Below, one piece after another: positions 21,834 through 27,699 of a stretch of 27,699 nt of DNA (position 1 is the stretch's first letter; every line of letters begins with the position of its first letter). Origin of the DNA: a virus. A program made the position numbers and the translations under genes. The DNA lies in IMG/VR virus record IMGVR_UViG_3300005078_000018, positions 1 to 27,699 of that record. One strand, 5' to 3'. The notes beneath the pieces are model-generated. The model worked only from the letters and a program-made list of their open reading frames with translations. It did no database searches and was not told the origin of the DNA.

Positions 21834-23590
21834 ATTCGATCATTAAAAATTGCTGATTCCCAGTTTTTCATAAATGCTTTTACTTCATCAGTCGGACCAA
21901 TATTTCGCTTACCTTTGACCTGAAACACTTTACCATTTATAAATTCAACAGTGTAGAAAGGAACTTCGGGCTGATCCGCTTCTCGGATAAATAAAATTGT
22001 AGTTTCTCCGGAAGCATGATCTTTGATATATCTGTCGCTACCAACGCAATGTCCAAGTTTTTGTCCTTCCTGAATAATTTCCTTCGCCCCTTCTGGTGCT
22101 TTGATCAGCAGACCACCGCTTTTAAAACAATACAGATTATCCAACTTCTTTTTACGATTTCTGATCTGCCGGTTTGTCTTTCTTAATTTTTTCATCCGTT
22201 CTTCATCTTTTCGCTGATTGATAATATCCACCAGCTGATCATGGCGCGCGATCAGATTTTTAGGCCACAGGTTATGTTTTTCGGTGAGATCCCATTTTTC
22301 TTGTTCTGCCATTCCCAAATAGTCAAAATACGTTTCAACCATTGCATTCACAGTTTTTTTGCCGGCTTGTTTTCTCAGGTATTTTATGTTTCGTATCGGA
22401 TCACCTTCATGTTCCATCAACTTATCGAAATTGTGATCTTCAAACCGGCATTCTTTAAGCAACAATAGATCCAATTCAGTCGCGACCTTTACTTTCTTCA
22501 GTTTGATAAATTGATCCAATGTTCGCTGGTTGGAATCCACCTTTTTTAGCAGTTGAAAATCATTTGATGTAATACCAAAATACTGCTGCAGATTTTTAGC
22601 CCGAGAATTATATTTCCAAAAACCGCCAAATTTCAGAAGATCAGCAAGAATATTATAAAGTCCTGCATTTGCAATATATTCGATGACCGGGAATATTAAA
22701 TAGTCAGATAAATAATCAATCGGATTAAACATGTTCCCATTTTCGGCCAGTTTCTCCATTTTGCAGTATTGATATGGAGTGTATGCCAATACTTCTTTGA
22801 GGTTATCGCTGAATACCTTGTAATTTTTGATATTATTGCCGATTCCGCTTCTTTTTTTCCATACTTCATCACCATGGTACCAGTCGTTCACAAGCTCATA
22901 TTTGACGGTTTTTCCATTCTTTTTATTAATCATGAATCGCACCGATTCAATTTCATTAAGAATGCTTTCTTCCCGTTCCCCAGTAATGTCGTTTTTACTG
23001 TAGTATTTCAAAAATTTAAAATACCTGATTGCAATTTGATTATCAATAGTCTGTAAACATGCGACCTGATGCTCTTCTTTTTTGGCTCGTGGATTGCTTT
23101 TTTTAACAAACAGTGATTCAACCCAATCATCAAATCCTTCCGGAACTCCAGCAGCGTTGAACTTATCCATCATCGCACAAGTTCTGATATATTTTCGATT
23201 GTTCGAATTTTCTCTTTTTTGAGAAGATACTGTTTCCTGAAAATCCGCAATCAGATTAAATAACGACAGTTGACTGTGTCTGCTTGTTGGCCTTAAATAG
23301 TTATCGAATATCTTTTGCTGCCCCATATCTAAAATAACCCAATCTTTTGGGTCGCTCCACCCAGTGTGCCCAAGATACTTTTCAGCGACCGCGCGGATAT
23401 TTGCGCCAGTCCAGAGGATATTGCCTTGACTATCTTGCTGCTCAACAATCATGGTGGAAAAATCCATTTTATTCCGGTCCAAATATATTCTTGCCACTGC
23501 ATTTTTCACCTTTGGCACAAACATTGAAAGACAAAGCACATCATCAGCTTTAATTATTTCTGCAATAATCAGTACATCATGGTCAACCAT
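21815..23590 (-). CDS. pcfJ: PcfJ-like protein
   Basis: This 591-residue protein matches the PcfJ family, first named on conjugative plasmid pCF10 and often paired with PcfK. Its conserved C-terminal domain contains KKLDNLYCFKSGGLLIKAPEG, EGQKLGHCVGSDRYIKDHASG (GHCVG at 513-517), TTILFIREADQPEVPFYTVE and the GKVFQVKGKRN block. The biochemical role is unknown. The ATG at 23590 lacks a ribosome site. The same frame runs upstream, encoding TYEKLEYKYPQN, back to the PcfK stop. The ATG with a good GAGG (23637-23639) is one base out of frame because of an A8 run. The true N-terminus is probably MKKRTYEKLEYKYPQNMVDH, requiring a seven-A read. Confidence 0.87.
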   Translation of the reverse strand: MVDHDVLIIAEIIKADDVLCLSMFVPKVKNAVARIYLDRNKMDFSTMIVEQQDSQGNILWTGANIRAVAEKYLGHTGWSDPKDWVILDMGQQKIFDNYLRPTSRHSQLSLFNLIADFQETVSSQKRENSNNRKYIRTCAMMDKFNAAGVPEGFDDWVESLFVKKSNPRAKKEEHQVACLQTIDNQIAIRYFKFLKYYSKNDITGEREESILNEIESVRFMINKKNGKTVKYELVNDWYHGDEVWKKRSGIGNNIKNYKVFSDNLKEVLAYTPYQYCKMEKLAENGNMFNPIDYLSDYLIFPVIEYIANAGLYNILADLLKFGGFWKYNSRAKNLQQYFGITSNDFQLLKKVDSNQRTLDQFIKLKKVKVATELDLLLLKECRFEDHNFDKLMEHEGDPIRNIKYLRKQAGKKTVNAMVETYFDYLGMAEQEKWDLTEKHNLWPKNLIARHDQLVDIINQRKDEERMKKLRKTNRQIRNRKKKLDNLYCFKSGGLLIKAPEGAKEIIQEGQKLGHCVGSDRYIKDHASGETTILFIREADQPEVPFYTVEFINGKVFQVKGKRNIGPTDEVKAFMKNWESAIFNDRIKKECS

Positions 23591-23628
23591 ATTTTGCGGA
23601 TATTTGTATTCCAGTTTCTCATAAGTTC

Positions 23629-23639
23629 TTTTTTTTCAT
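23629..23639 (-). promoter_or_regulatory. A8 slippage run directly after the best PcfJ start codon
   Basis: On the minus strand the sequence is ATG followed by eight As and GAAC. GAGG lies seven bases before the ATG. Reading straight gives MKKKNL and a stop. With seven As the frame continues into PcfJ. A transcriptional slippage site, a +1 frameshift, a phase-variable mutation or a base-calling error in the homopolymer could each explain it. Confidence 0.55.
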
Positions 23640-24199
23640 AGAACAACCTCATTCCCGAAGAGATCAAACTGTATGATCTTCTTTTCGCCATCCGCTTTTT
23701 CGGATTTTTGCTCTTCCAGATACCTGGCCTTTATTTCATCTAATAGTTTCGGATCCGTGATCCTTTCGGCCAGTGGCGATTTTTCTCGAGATTTTTTCTT
23801 TTGAACCGGTTTTTTCGGTATTTTGGTCACTGGCTTTTCCTGTGTCTGACATACCGGCTCTTTGGATCCTGGTTGCCGGCCATCGTGTTCCACTTCACTG
23901 GCATCGGCTCCGATCGTCATGATCATTTTAAATTCAATATCAGCAGCCGGAATATAATAAATGGCAGCTTTTTTATAAACGTCAAGGTCAGATATGCTAT
24001 TCCCAACGCCGGTGCAAATACTTTTCAGACAATCAACAAATTTTTTATCAGGATCCATCACTGCTTCAGCAAATACTTCCTGATTGCAGAAGCTTATAAG
24101 TGTTTTTAATACCGATGACGCAACGGCTTTTTCTTTTTGGCCAATATTTTTAACTTCCTTATTTTCCGCCTTTAATTTTTCTTTCGCTTGCTCAATCAT
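23636..24199 (-). CDS. pcfK: PcfK-like protein
   Basis: This 187-residue protein resembles PcfK, a partner of PcfJ. The N-terminal helical half (about 1-95) includes QKEKAVASSVLKTLISFC, EAVMDPDKKFVDCLKS, GVGNSISDLDVYKKAA and a hydrophobic IYYIPAADIEFKMIM. The rest is a charged linker (about 105-145) followed by LAERITDPKLLDEIKARY and an FDLFG-containing end. Its ATG (24199) has GGAGG seven bases upstream and overlaps the upstream gene by four bases (ATGA). Eight further codons of open frame above it are not used. The stop overlaps the PcfJ start codon with the good ribosome site. Confidence 0.83.
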   Translation of the reverse strand: MIEQAKEKLKAENKEVKNIGQKEKAVASSVLKTLISFCNQEVFAEAVMDPDKKFVDCLKSICTGVGNSISDLDVYKKAAIYYIPAADIEFKMIMTIGADASEVEHDGRQPGSKEPVCQTQEKPVTKIPKKPVQKKKSREKSPLAERITDPKLLDEIKARYLEEQKSEKADGEKKIIQFDLFGNEVVL

Positions 24200-24372
24200 T
24201 CTTGCACCTCCATCAAAGGGCAACCATCAGACTTTTTTCCCAATTCGTTGCATGGATCAAAACCCAACTCATGAAAATCAATATCGCATTCAATTACTTT
24301 ATCAAAAGCAGTTGTGTGCCATCTTTCACAAAGCCAGCAGCTCTCCGGCATCGGAATATCAATCTTGACCAT
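24196..24372 (-). CDS. Small Cys-rich phage protein, unknown function
   Basis: This 58-residue protein begins MVKIDIPMPESCWLCERW and has further Cys in PCNELG and DGCPLME, which could form a metal site. Short proteins with this 'Pro-Cys-Xaa-Xaa-Cys ... Asp-Gly-Cys-Pro-Leu' outline recur in clostridial phage early regions. The ATG at 24372 has GAGG six bases upstream; the in-frame ATG four codons earlier contains that ribosome site. It overlaps the preceding gene by 14 bases and the next by four. Confidence 0.7.
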   Translation of the reverse strand: MVKIDIPMPESCWLCERWHTTAFDKVIECDIDFHELGFDPCNELGKKSDGCPLMEVQE

Positions 24373-24571
24373 ATTGCACCTCATTTTTCATAACACTTTC
24401 ATATGTTTCATTAAGCAATTTCATATCATCAACAATTTTCATGCAATTTTGATATTGAATATCAAATGATTGCTGGATATTCACAATATTTTTTTCGAGC
24501 ATTATAATTTGTTCTACCAATTGATCTTTAGAGCATTTCATCAATGTAGTTTTTTTTTGAATTTTCTGCAT
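24359..24571 (-). CDS. Small coiled-coil protein, unknown function
   Basis: This 70-residue protein is Lys/Glu/Gln-rich with heptad-like spacing of hydrophobics (DQLVEQIIMLEKNIVNIQQS, then MKIVDDMKLLNETYESVM), suggesting a coiled coil. The ATG at 24571 has GAGG six bases upstream. Starts at 24598 and 24541 lack that signal. It overlaps the previous gene by 44 bases in another frame, which is more than its neighbours, so the start stays uncertain. Confidence 0.6.
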   Translation of the reverse strand: MQKIQKKTTLMKCSKDQLVEQIIMLEKNIVNIQQSFDIQYQNCMKIVDDMKLLNETYESVMKNEVQYGQD

Positions 24572-24701
24572 CACATTCCTCAACTTTCTCAAAATCAATC
24601 TCGGTTCCGGTTTCGTCCATATTCACGATTTTCAGTTTTAATCGTTCATCGTATTTTTTACATTTATTTCCCCGTCGTTCAGGGCAATTTTGGCAAGTCA
24701 T
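24528..24701 (-). CDS. Small Cys-motif protein, unknown function
   Basis: This 57-residue protein begins MTCQNCPERRGNKCKKYDER, a C-X2-C-X7-C cluster able to hold a metal, followed by an acidic C-terminal half (VEECDAENSKKNYIDEML). The open frame starts 16 codons earlier, inside the methylase gene. The ATG at 24701 has a strong GGAGG seven bases upstream and is the likelier start. No family was recognised. Confidence 0.65.
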   Translation of the reverse strand: MTCQNCPERRGNKCKKYDERLKLKIVNMDETGTEIDFEKVEECDAENSKKNYIDEML

Positions 24702-24717
24702 TTTATATCCTCCAACC

Positions 24718-25521
24718 TCAATAAATGCATAACTGTTTTTGCGGCTCAAAATTCATATATAAGACCTCAGTCTTTTTACTCATTACCTGGGTGTACGAAT
24801 CTTTATACTCTTTATGCCAATCTTTCAGCATATCGCTGTATAAATCAGTTTCATAACCACTTAAGATAACCGGGCCTTTATGAGCTTTTAAAATCTCAAG
24901 CAACTTTACATGCTGCCGATCATTCATTTCACATCTGTACTGCTTTCCATGCCTTGTTTCCAACATATAGGGAGGATCAACATAGATTAAAACTGAATCA
25001 TAATTGAACCTTGTAATCAATTCCTCTGCCGGTCTATTTTCAATTTGCACGCCCTTTAAGCGTTCAGCGGTAGCTATTATTTTTTCCGGCAACGAATTCC
25101 ATCCTTTGAGAGCATATGCTCTTTCTCTTCCCTGAACATCATTTTTCCAACCAACCTTTTCACCTGTAGTTCTGAAACCATGACCCATATTGCATCTGAT
25201 GAAGAAATTACGGGCACGCTGGTAATTGTCGTCAGCTGGTACCGTCAAATATGATTCTTCATAAATCTGCCTTGCATAAGGGGTAAAATAGATCTCGTGT
25301 GCCAACTTTTCCGGGTCTTTCCTGATACATTCAAAGAGATTCACAACTTCACCATCAAGATCATTAATCGTTTCGATGTTTGATCTATCTTTGCTGAATA
25401 GTATTGCACCACTCCCGAAAAACGGTTCCAAATAGCTGTGATGTTTCGGAAAGAAATCTATTATCCAGTCGGCCAGCCGCCATTTACTCCCCGGGTATTT
25501 CAATACAGCCTTTGTTTTCAT
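24718..25521 (-). CDS. DNA adenine N6-methyltransferase (D12 class, Dam-like)
   Basis: This 267-residue protein carries the class motifs: KYPGSKWRL (about 8-16, the SAM-binding start), LEPFFGSGAILF (about 31-42), ETINDLDGEVVNLF (about 50-63), and the catalytic DPPY (182-185) followed by a recognition segment. It transfers a methyl group from SAM to the N6 of adenine in a specific DNA site. No restriction enzyme gene is nearby, so it is an orphan methylase, perhaps protecting phage DNA from host enzymes or marking replicated DNA. The ATG overlaps the RusA gene by 38 bases; GAGG lies 14 bases away, so coupling is likely. Confidence 0.93.
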   Translation of the reverse strand: MKTKAVLKYPGSKWRLADWIIDFFPKHHSYLEPFFGSGAILFSKDRSNIETINDLDGEVVNLFECIRKDPEKLAHEIYFTPYARQIYEESYLTVPADDNYQRARNFFIRCNMGHGFRTTGEKVGWKNDVQGRERAYALKGWNSLPEKIIATAERLKGVQIENRPAEELITRFNYDSVLIYVDPPYMLETRHGKQYRCEMNDRQHVKLLEILKAHKGPVILSGYETDLYSDMLKDWHKEYKDSYTQVMSKKTEVLYMNFEPQKQLCIY

Positions 25522-25909
25522 TTTTATTCTTCTTTCCTCGATTTCGCACCTCTAAAATTTCAACCAGAACACCATTGTTTCCTTTTGAAACCTCAAATCG
25601 ATCTTCAAACCCGACAATATTTGCCCATCCATCATTTTTTAAAATACCTTCTTTTACAAGCGCATCTTGAATGAATTTTTTAGCGAAACAAATATTATCA
25701 AGATCTCGTTTCCGGTTTTCTTCATGCCATGTATAACGGATAAATACCGGATTATCAATCTGCACTCCTCTCAACTTCGACCTGATAAAAAGACAAATCT
25801 GATTTTCTGATTCCGCCTTGATCTTTGCCCCAGCATATTTATTGCGCCGGTTCGCGTTGGTATACTCGTTAAGTCCAGGTAGTCGTACCGGAATAAAAAA
25901 ACTAAACAT
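25484..25909 (-). CDS. rusA: RusA-type Holliday junction resolvase
   Basis: This 141-residue protein has the RusA features: an N-terminal PVRLPGLNEYTNANRRNKY (substrate-side basic region) and the catalytic strand-helix RKRDLDNICFAKKFIQDAL, with acidic residues Asp69 and Asp71, followed by GILKNDGWANIVG (Asp93). RusA cuts Holliday junctions to resolve recombination intermediates or branched replicating DNA. It ends in a basic stretch and an overlapping reading frame with the methylase. The ATG overlaps the previous gene by eight bases. Confidence 0.93.
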   Translation of the reverse strand: MFSFFIPVRLPGLNEYTNANRRNKYAGAKIKAESENQICLFIRSKLRGVQIDNPVFIRYTWHEENRKRDLDNICFAKKFIQDALVKEGILKNDGWANIVGFEDRFEVSKGNNGVLVEILEVRNRGKKNKNENKGCIEIPGE

Positions 25910-26135
25910 AGCCTTTCACAGCCTCCGCTTCTTCTCTGGTGAAAAAGCACTTTTCCAAGTCTTTTCTTATTATTACTCCTTGCTTTGTTGATATTTCAAG
26001 AGTAATGTGTTTTTTTCTGGCTATTATCCCAAAAACTGTTCCACTCCATACCGAATCATTATTTAAAGGACCGTGCCAAAACACAGCATCCCCGATAACA
26101 CACGGCAACTCGATTTTTTTTGATTGGTCGTTCAT
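25902..26135 (-). CDS. Small phage protein with an SH3-like pattern, unknown function
   Basis: This 77-residue protein has a beta-rich body (LPCVIGDAVFWHGPLNNDSV, then WSGTVFGIIARKKHITLEIS) and ends DLEKCFFTREEAEAVKGYV. That FTREEAE ending recurs in many Firmicute phage small proteins. No function is known. GGAGG lies seven bases before the ATG, which overlaps the preceding stop by four bases (ATGA). Confidence 0.72.
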   Translation of the reverse strand: MNDQSKKIELPCVIGDAVFWHGPLNNDSVWSGTVFGIIARKKHITLEISTKQGVIIRKDLEKCFFTREEAEAVKGYV

Positions 26136-27001
26136 TCCTTTACCTCCAATTCATCCCATAGATCAACAGCGAATTCAGGTGTCATATCCACATAAGCCTG
26201 CTTTCGTGATTCGCTGATTGGTTCTATGCCAGATTTTGATTTATTACTGCCATGATAGCTTCCGCCTCGACCACCTTTGTCTTGCTCCCTCGCTAACCAT
26301 CCGGTAATAAATTTTAATATCCCGCGCCTAGTTTTCCGCTTCGTTGGATTTGATACCAGCCAGGCTTTCATATTCCTCAGCTGCTGCATCACATCAATCC
26401 CTGGGAAAAGCTCCGACCATTCTGCAAGCTGGTCCTGAATCACTGAATACTGACTTTTATCATTCAGCAGTAAATCAATCACACTATCAATCGGTTTTGG
26501 AGCTTCCGGCTCGTGAGCTGTGTTTTCAGCTCCGGGCATTATATTACTCTTATTCTCATTATTTACATTATTAGCATTATTATCATTATTGTTTGTGTCT
26601 TTCTGTGGTTCTTTATTGGTCTCTGACTGGTCTTCCAGTGGTCTCTCAGTTGTCTTTTTGTGGTTCTCTGAATCCTGATAAAGCCTGTAATTTACTATCG
26701 TTATGGTGGTTTTTTTACGGTCCGTTTTTTTGAAAATCATTTTATCTTCTTCCAAAAGTTTCAGAAAGTTTCTGGTCTTTGATTTTGACCATCCCCACCG
26801 GTCCATTAACTTAACTTCTGATGTAATAAAACTGCCTTCTTCCACATGAATAATTTCATTACCGAAGCAAACTTTATTATCCTGGTGATTGGCCATTAAT
26901 AAAATATCGATCCAGGCACTCCGCTTATCGAATGGTTTATCTTGCCATATCCAGTTATCCTGTATGCTCCTGTGTAGGCTTATCCAACCTTTTTTAGCCA
27001 A
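26132..27001 (-). CDS. DnaD-like replication initiation protein
   Basis: This 289-residue protein begins MAKKGWISLHRSIQDNWIW and has a winged-helix domain (about 1-110, with GSFITSEVKLMDRWGWSKSK). An Asn/Lys-rich, low-complexity linker (about 120-165, almost all polar) follows, then a C-terminal helical domain (about 170-270: LAEWSELFPGIDVMQQLRNM, KAWLVSNPTKRKTRRGILKF, ITGWLARE). The arrangement is that of phage replisome organisers/primosomal proteins that open the origin and load helicase. The start is TTG with GGTG five bases upstream; the MAKKGWISLHR beginning supports it. The C-terminus is basic/acidic. Confidence 0.88.
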   Translation of the reverse strand: MAKKGWISLHRSIQDNWIWQDKPFDKRSAWIDILLMANHQDNKVCFGNEIIHVEEGSFITSEVKLMDRWGWSKSKTRNFLKLLEEDKMIFKKTDRKKTTITIVNYRLYQDSENHKKTTERPLEDQSETNKEPQKDTNNNDNNANNVNNENKSNIMPGAENTAHEPEAPKPIDSVIDLLLNDKSQYSVIQDQLAEWSELFPGIDVMQQLRNMKAWLVSNPTKRKTRRGILKFITGWLAREQDKGGRGGSYHGSNKSKSGIEPISESRKQAYVDMTPEFAVDLWDELEVKE

Positions 27002-27028
27002 TTAATCACCGCCAATCTATTGATAAAA

Positions 27029-27499
27029 CTATTTATTATTTTTCCATTTAATGAACTCAACAGGCGTTTTATCCTTTTTCTGCCGGTTACACTGTCTACA
27101 CGATGTAACTACATTATCTTCTGTTGATTTTCCACCTCTGGAAAAAGGAATAATGTGGTCTAATTCTAAGGTTCTACCTCGTTGACCACAATATATGCAA
27201 GTATAATCATCTCGTTTAAATACTTTTCTTCGAAGATGGTCCCATTCTATCTGAGTAATTTCATAACGTCTTTCGCCAGATTCTTTCTTCTCAATAATTT
27301 TTGAGAGGTACACAGTTGAAAGATAAAACATATCTTTTTCATCGTGTTCAACATATTGACGATAAGCCCATTTCAGAAATGATTTATACCTTTTCCCAAG
27401 TAGCTCTTCAAGCTCTGGATAATCTTGAAGATTTTTTTCGAAATATACTAAATCCATCGTTTCATACCACCATAATGGTGGTCTATTTTTTAATCCCAT
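27029..27499 (-). CDS. HNH endonuclease
   Basis: This 156-residue protein has a C-terminal HNH domain: the zinc-binding C101-X2-C104 and C134-X2-C137, with the catalytic Asp114-His115 (LELDHIIPFSRGGKS) and Asn129. The N-terminal 80 residues are helical, with YFEKNLQDYPEL and KRYKSFLKWAYRQYV, and have no recognised domain. It lies in the early region near ssb and not beside the terminase, so it is not the usual packaging HNH. It could act in replication, host DNA breakdown or homing. GGAGGAG lies just before the ATG. Confidence 0.92.
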   Translation of the reverse strand: MGLKNRPPLWWYETMDLVYFEKNLQDYPELEELLGKRYKSFLKWAYRQYVEHDEKDMFYLSTVYLSKIIEKKESGERRYEITQIEWDHLRRKVFKRDDYTCIYCGQRGRTLELDHIIPFSRGGKSTEDNVVTSCRQCNRQKKDKTPVEFIKWKNNK

Positions 27500-27519
27500 T
27501 TATACTCCTCCTGACTAAG

Positions 27520-27537
27520 CGGGGCGGTTAAGCCCCG
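27520..27537. promoter_or_regulatory. Perfect hairpin CGGGGC-N6-GCCCCG without T-tract
   Basis: A six-base GC-only stem around a six-base loop lies between the ssb remnant and the HNH gene. No T run follows on either strand, so it is not a standard terminator. It may be an RNA processing or stability element. Confidence 0.4.
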
Positions 27538-27552
27538 ATCATCTATCAACTT

Positions 27553-27603
27553 CTAGAAAGGTACTTCATCATCATCATCTGCCATCAGGTGGAAATCTTC
27601 ATC
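27553..27603 (-). pseudogene. ssb: C-terminal remnant of single-stranded DNA-binding protein
   Basis: The minus strand encodes a C-terminal piece ending DEDFHLMADDDDEVPF and a stop. This acidic, Phe-terminated tip is the hallmark by which bacterial SSB recruits partner proteins. Upstream, the reading frame hits a TAA at 27631-27633, and the expected OB-fold and Gly/Gln linker are absent. The sequence there instead holds a plus-strand promoter and gene start. The missing N-terminal part indicates a breakpoint near 27604-27610. Confidence 0.75.
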
Positions 27604-27625
27604 TAGTGTACTGACATGATGATAG

Positions 27626-27654
27626 TTGAATTAATCAATACTCTTTGATATGAT
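27626..27654 (+). promoter_or_regulatory. Plus-strand sigma-A-type promoter
   Basis: TTGAAT (27626-27631) and TATGAT (27649-27654) are 17 bases apart, a near-consensus vegetative promoter facing out of the window. It serves the gene that begins at 27696 and opposes the phage operon. Confidence 0.65.
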
Positions 27655-27695
27655 AGCTATTGATGATAGAATAATTCATATCGGAGGAAATTATT

Positions 27696-27699
27696 ATGG
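27696..27699 (+). CDS. Start of a plus-strand gene leaving the window
   Basis: Only the ATG and one further base lie in the window. A strong GGAGG (27683-27687) sits eight bases upstream and the promoter at 27626-27654 precedes it. GATATGA (27647-27653) and TCATATC (27676-27682) form a seven-base inverted repeat directly before the ribosome site. The product cannot be known from this window. The orientation, opposite to all neighbours, suggests an inserted element gene. Confidence 0.7.

Noticed and set aside
1-27699. tRNA, rRNA or integrase gene
   Set aside because: None was recognised by eye. Attachment sites, integrase, holin and endolysin must lie outside the window.

Overview
The window is the lytic-gene block of a contractile-tailed (PBSX/XkdT-like myovirus) prophage or phage. 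Almost every gene is on the minus strand, so transcription runs from right to left. Strong AGGAGG ribosome sites, several GTG/TTG starts and the protein families point to a low-to-mid-GC Firmicute, probably a clostridial host of the Eubacteriaceae/Acetobacterium type. The genus is a guess from general resemblance only.

Right edge (27.0-27.7 kb): the last codons of an SSB gene (acidic DDDDEVPF tail) end abruptly against unrelated sequence. That sequence carries a plus-strand promoter, a ribosome site and the first codon of a gene leaving the window, which looks like an insertion or rearrangement breakpoint. Leftward follows the early/middle operon (21.3-27.5 kb): HNH nuclease, DnaD-like replication protein, a small protein, RusA resolvase, an adenine DNA methylase, three small Cys-rich or coiled-coil proteins, PcfK, PcfJ, and an ArpU/RinA-like regulator. 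PcfJ appears out of frame with its best start because of an A8 run.

At 21.17-21.33 kb is a regulatory junction: four 11-bp direct repeats, a weak promoter and a strong terminator just before terS. It probably separates early from late transcription. Late genes then run in standard order: terS, terL, SPP1-type portal, a MuF minor head protein with a C-terminal PBECR-type toxin-like nuclease domain, a terminator-bounded group of four tiny genes, scaffold, decoration protein, E-type major capsid, connectors and tail completion proteins, sheath, tube, two tail chaperone frames joined by a -1 slippery site (A AAA AAC), a tape measure with five 44-residue repeats plus M23 and lytic transglycosylase domains, LysM protein, baseplate proteins and a tail-fibre-like protein.

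Left edge (1-495): the tail operon runs directly into a diversity-generating retroelement (DGR). An Avd-like four-helix accessory gene is followed by an Asn/Tyr-codon-rich template repeat. The reverse transcriptase is expected just beyond base 1. No variable repeat is visible in the window, so the diversified target, presumably a receptor-binding protein, must lie outside it.
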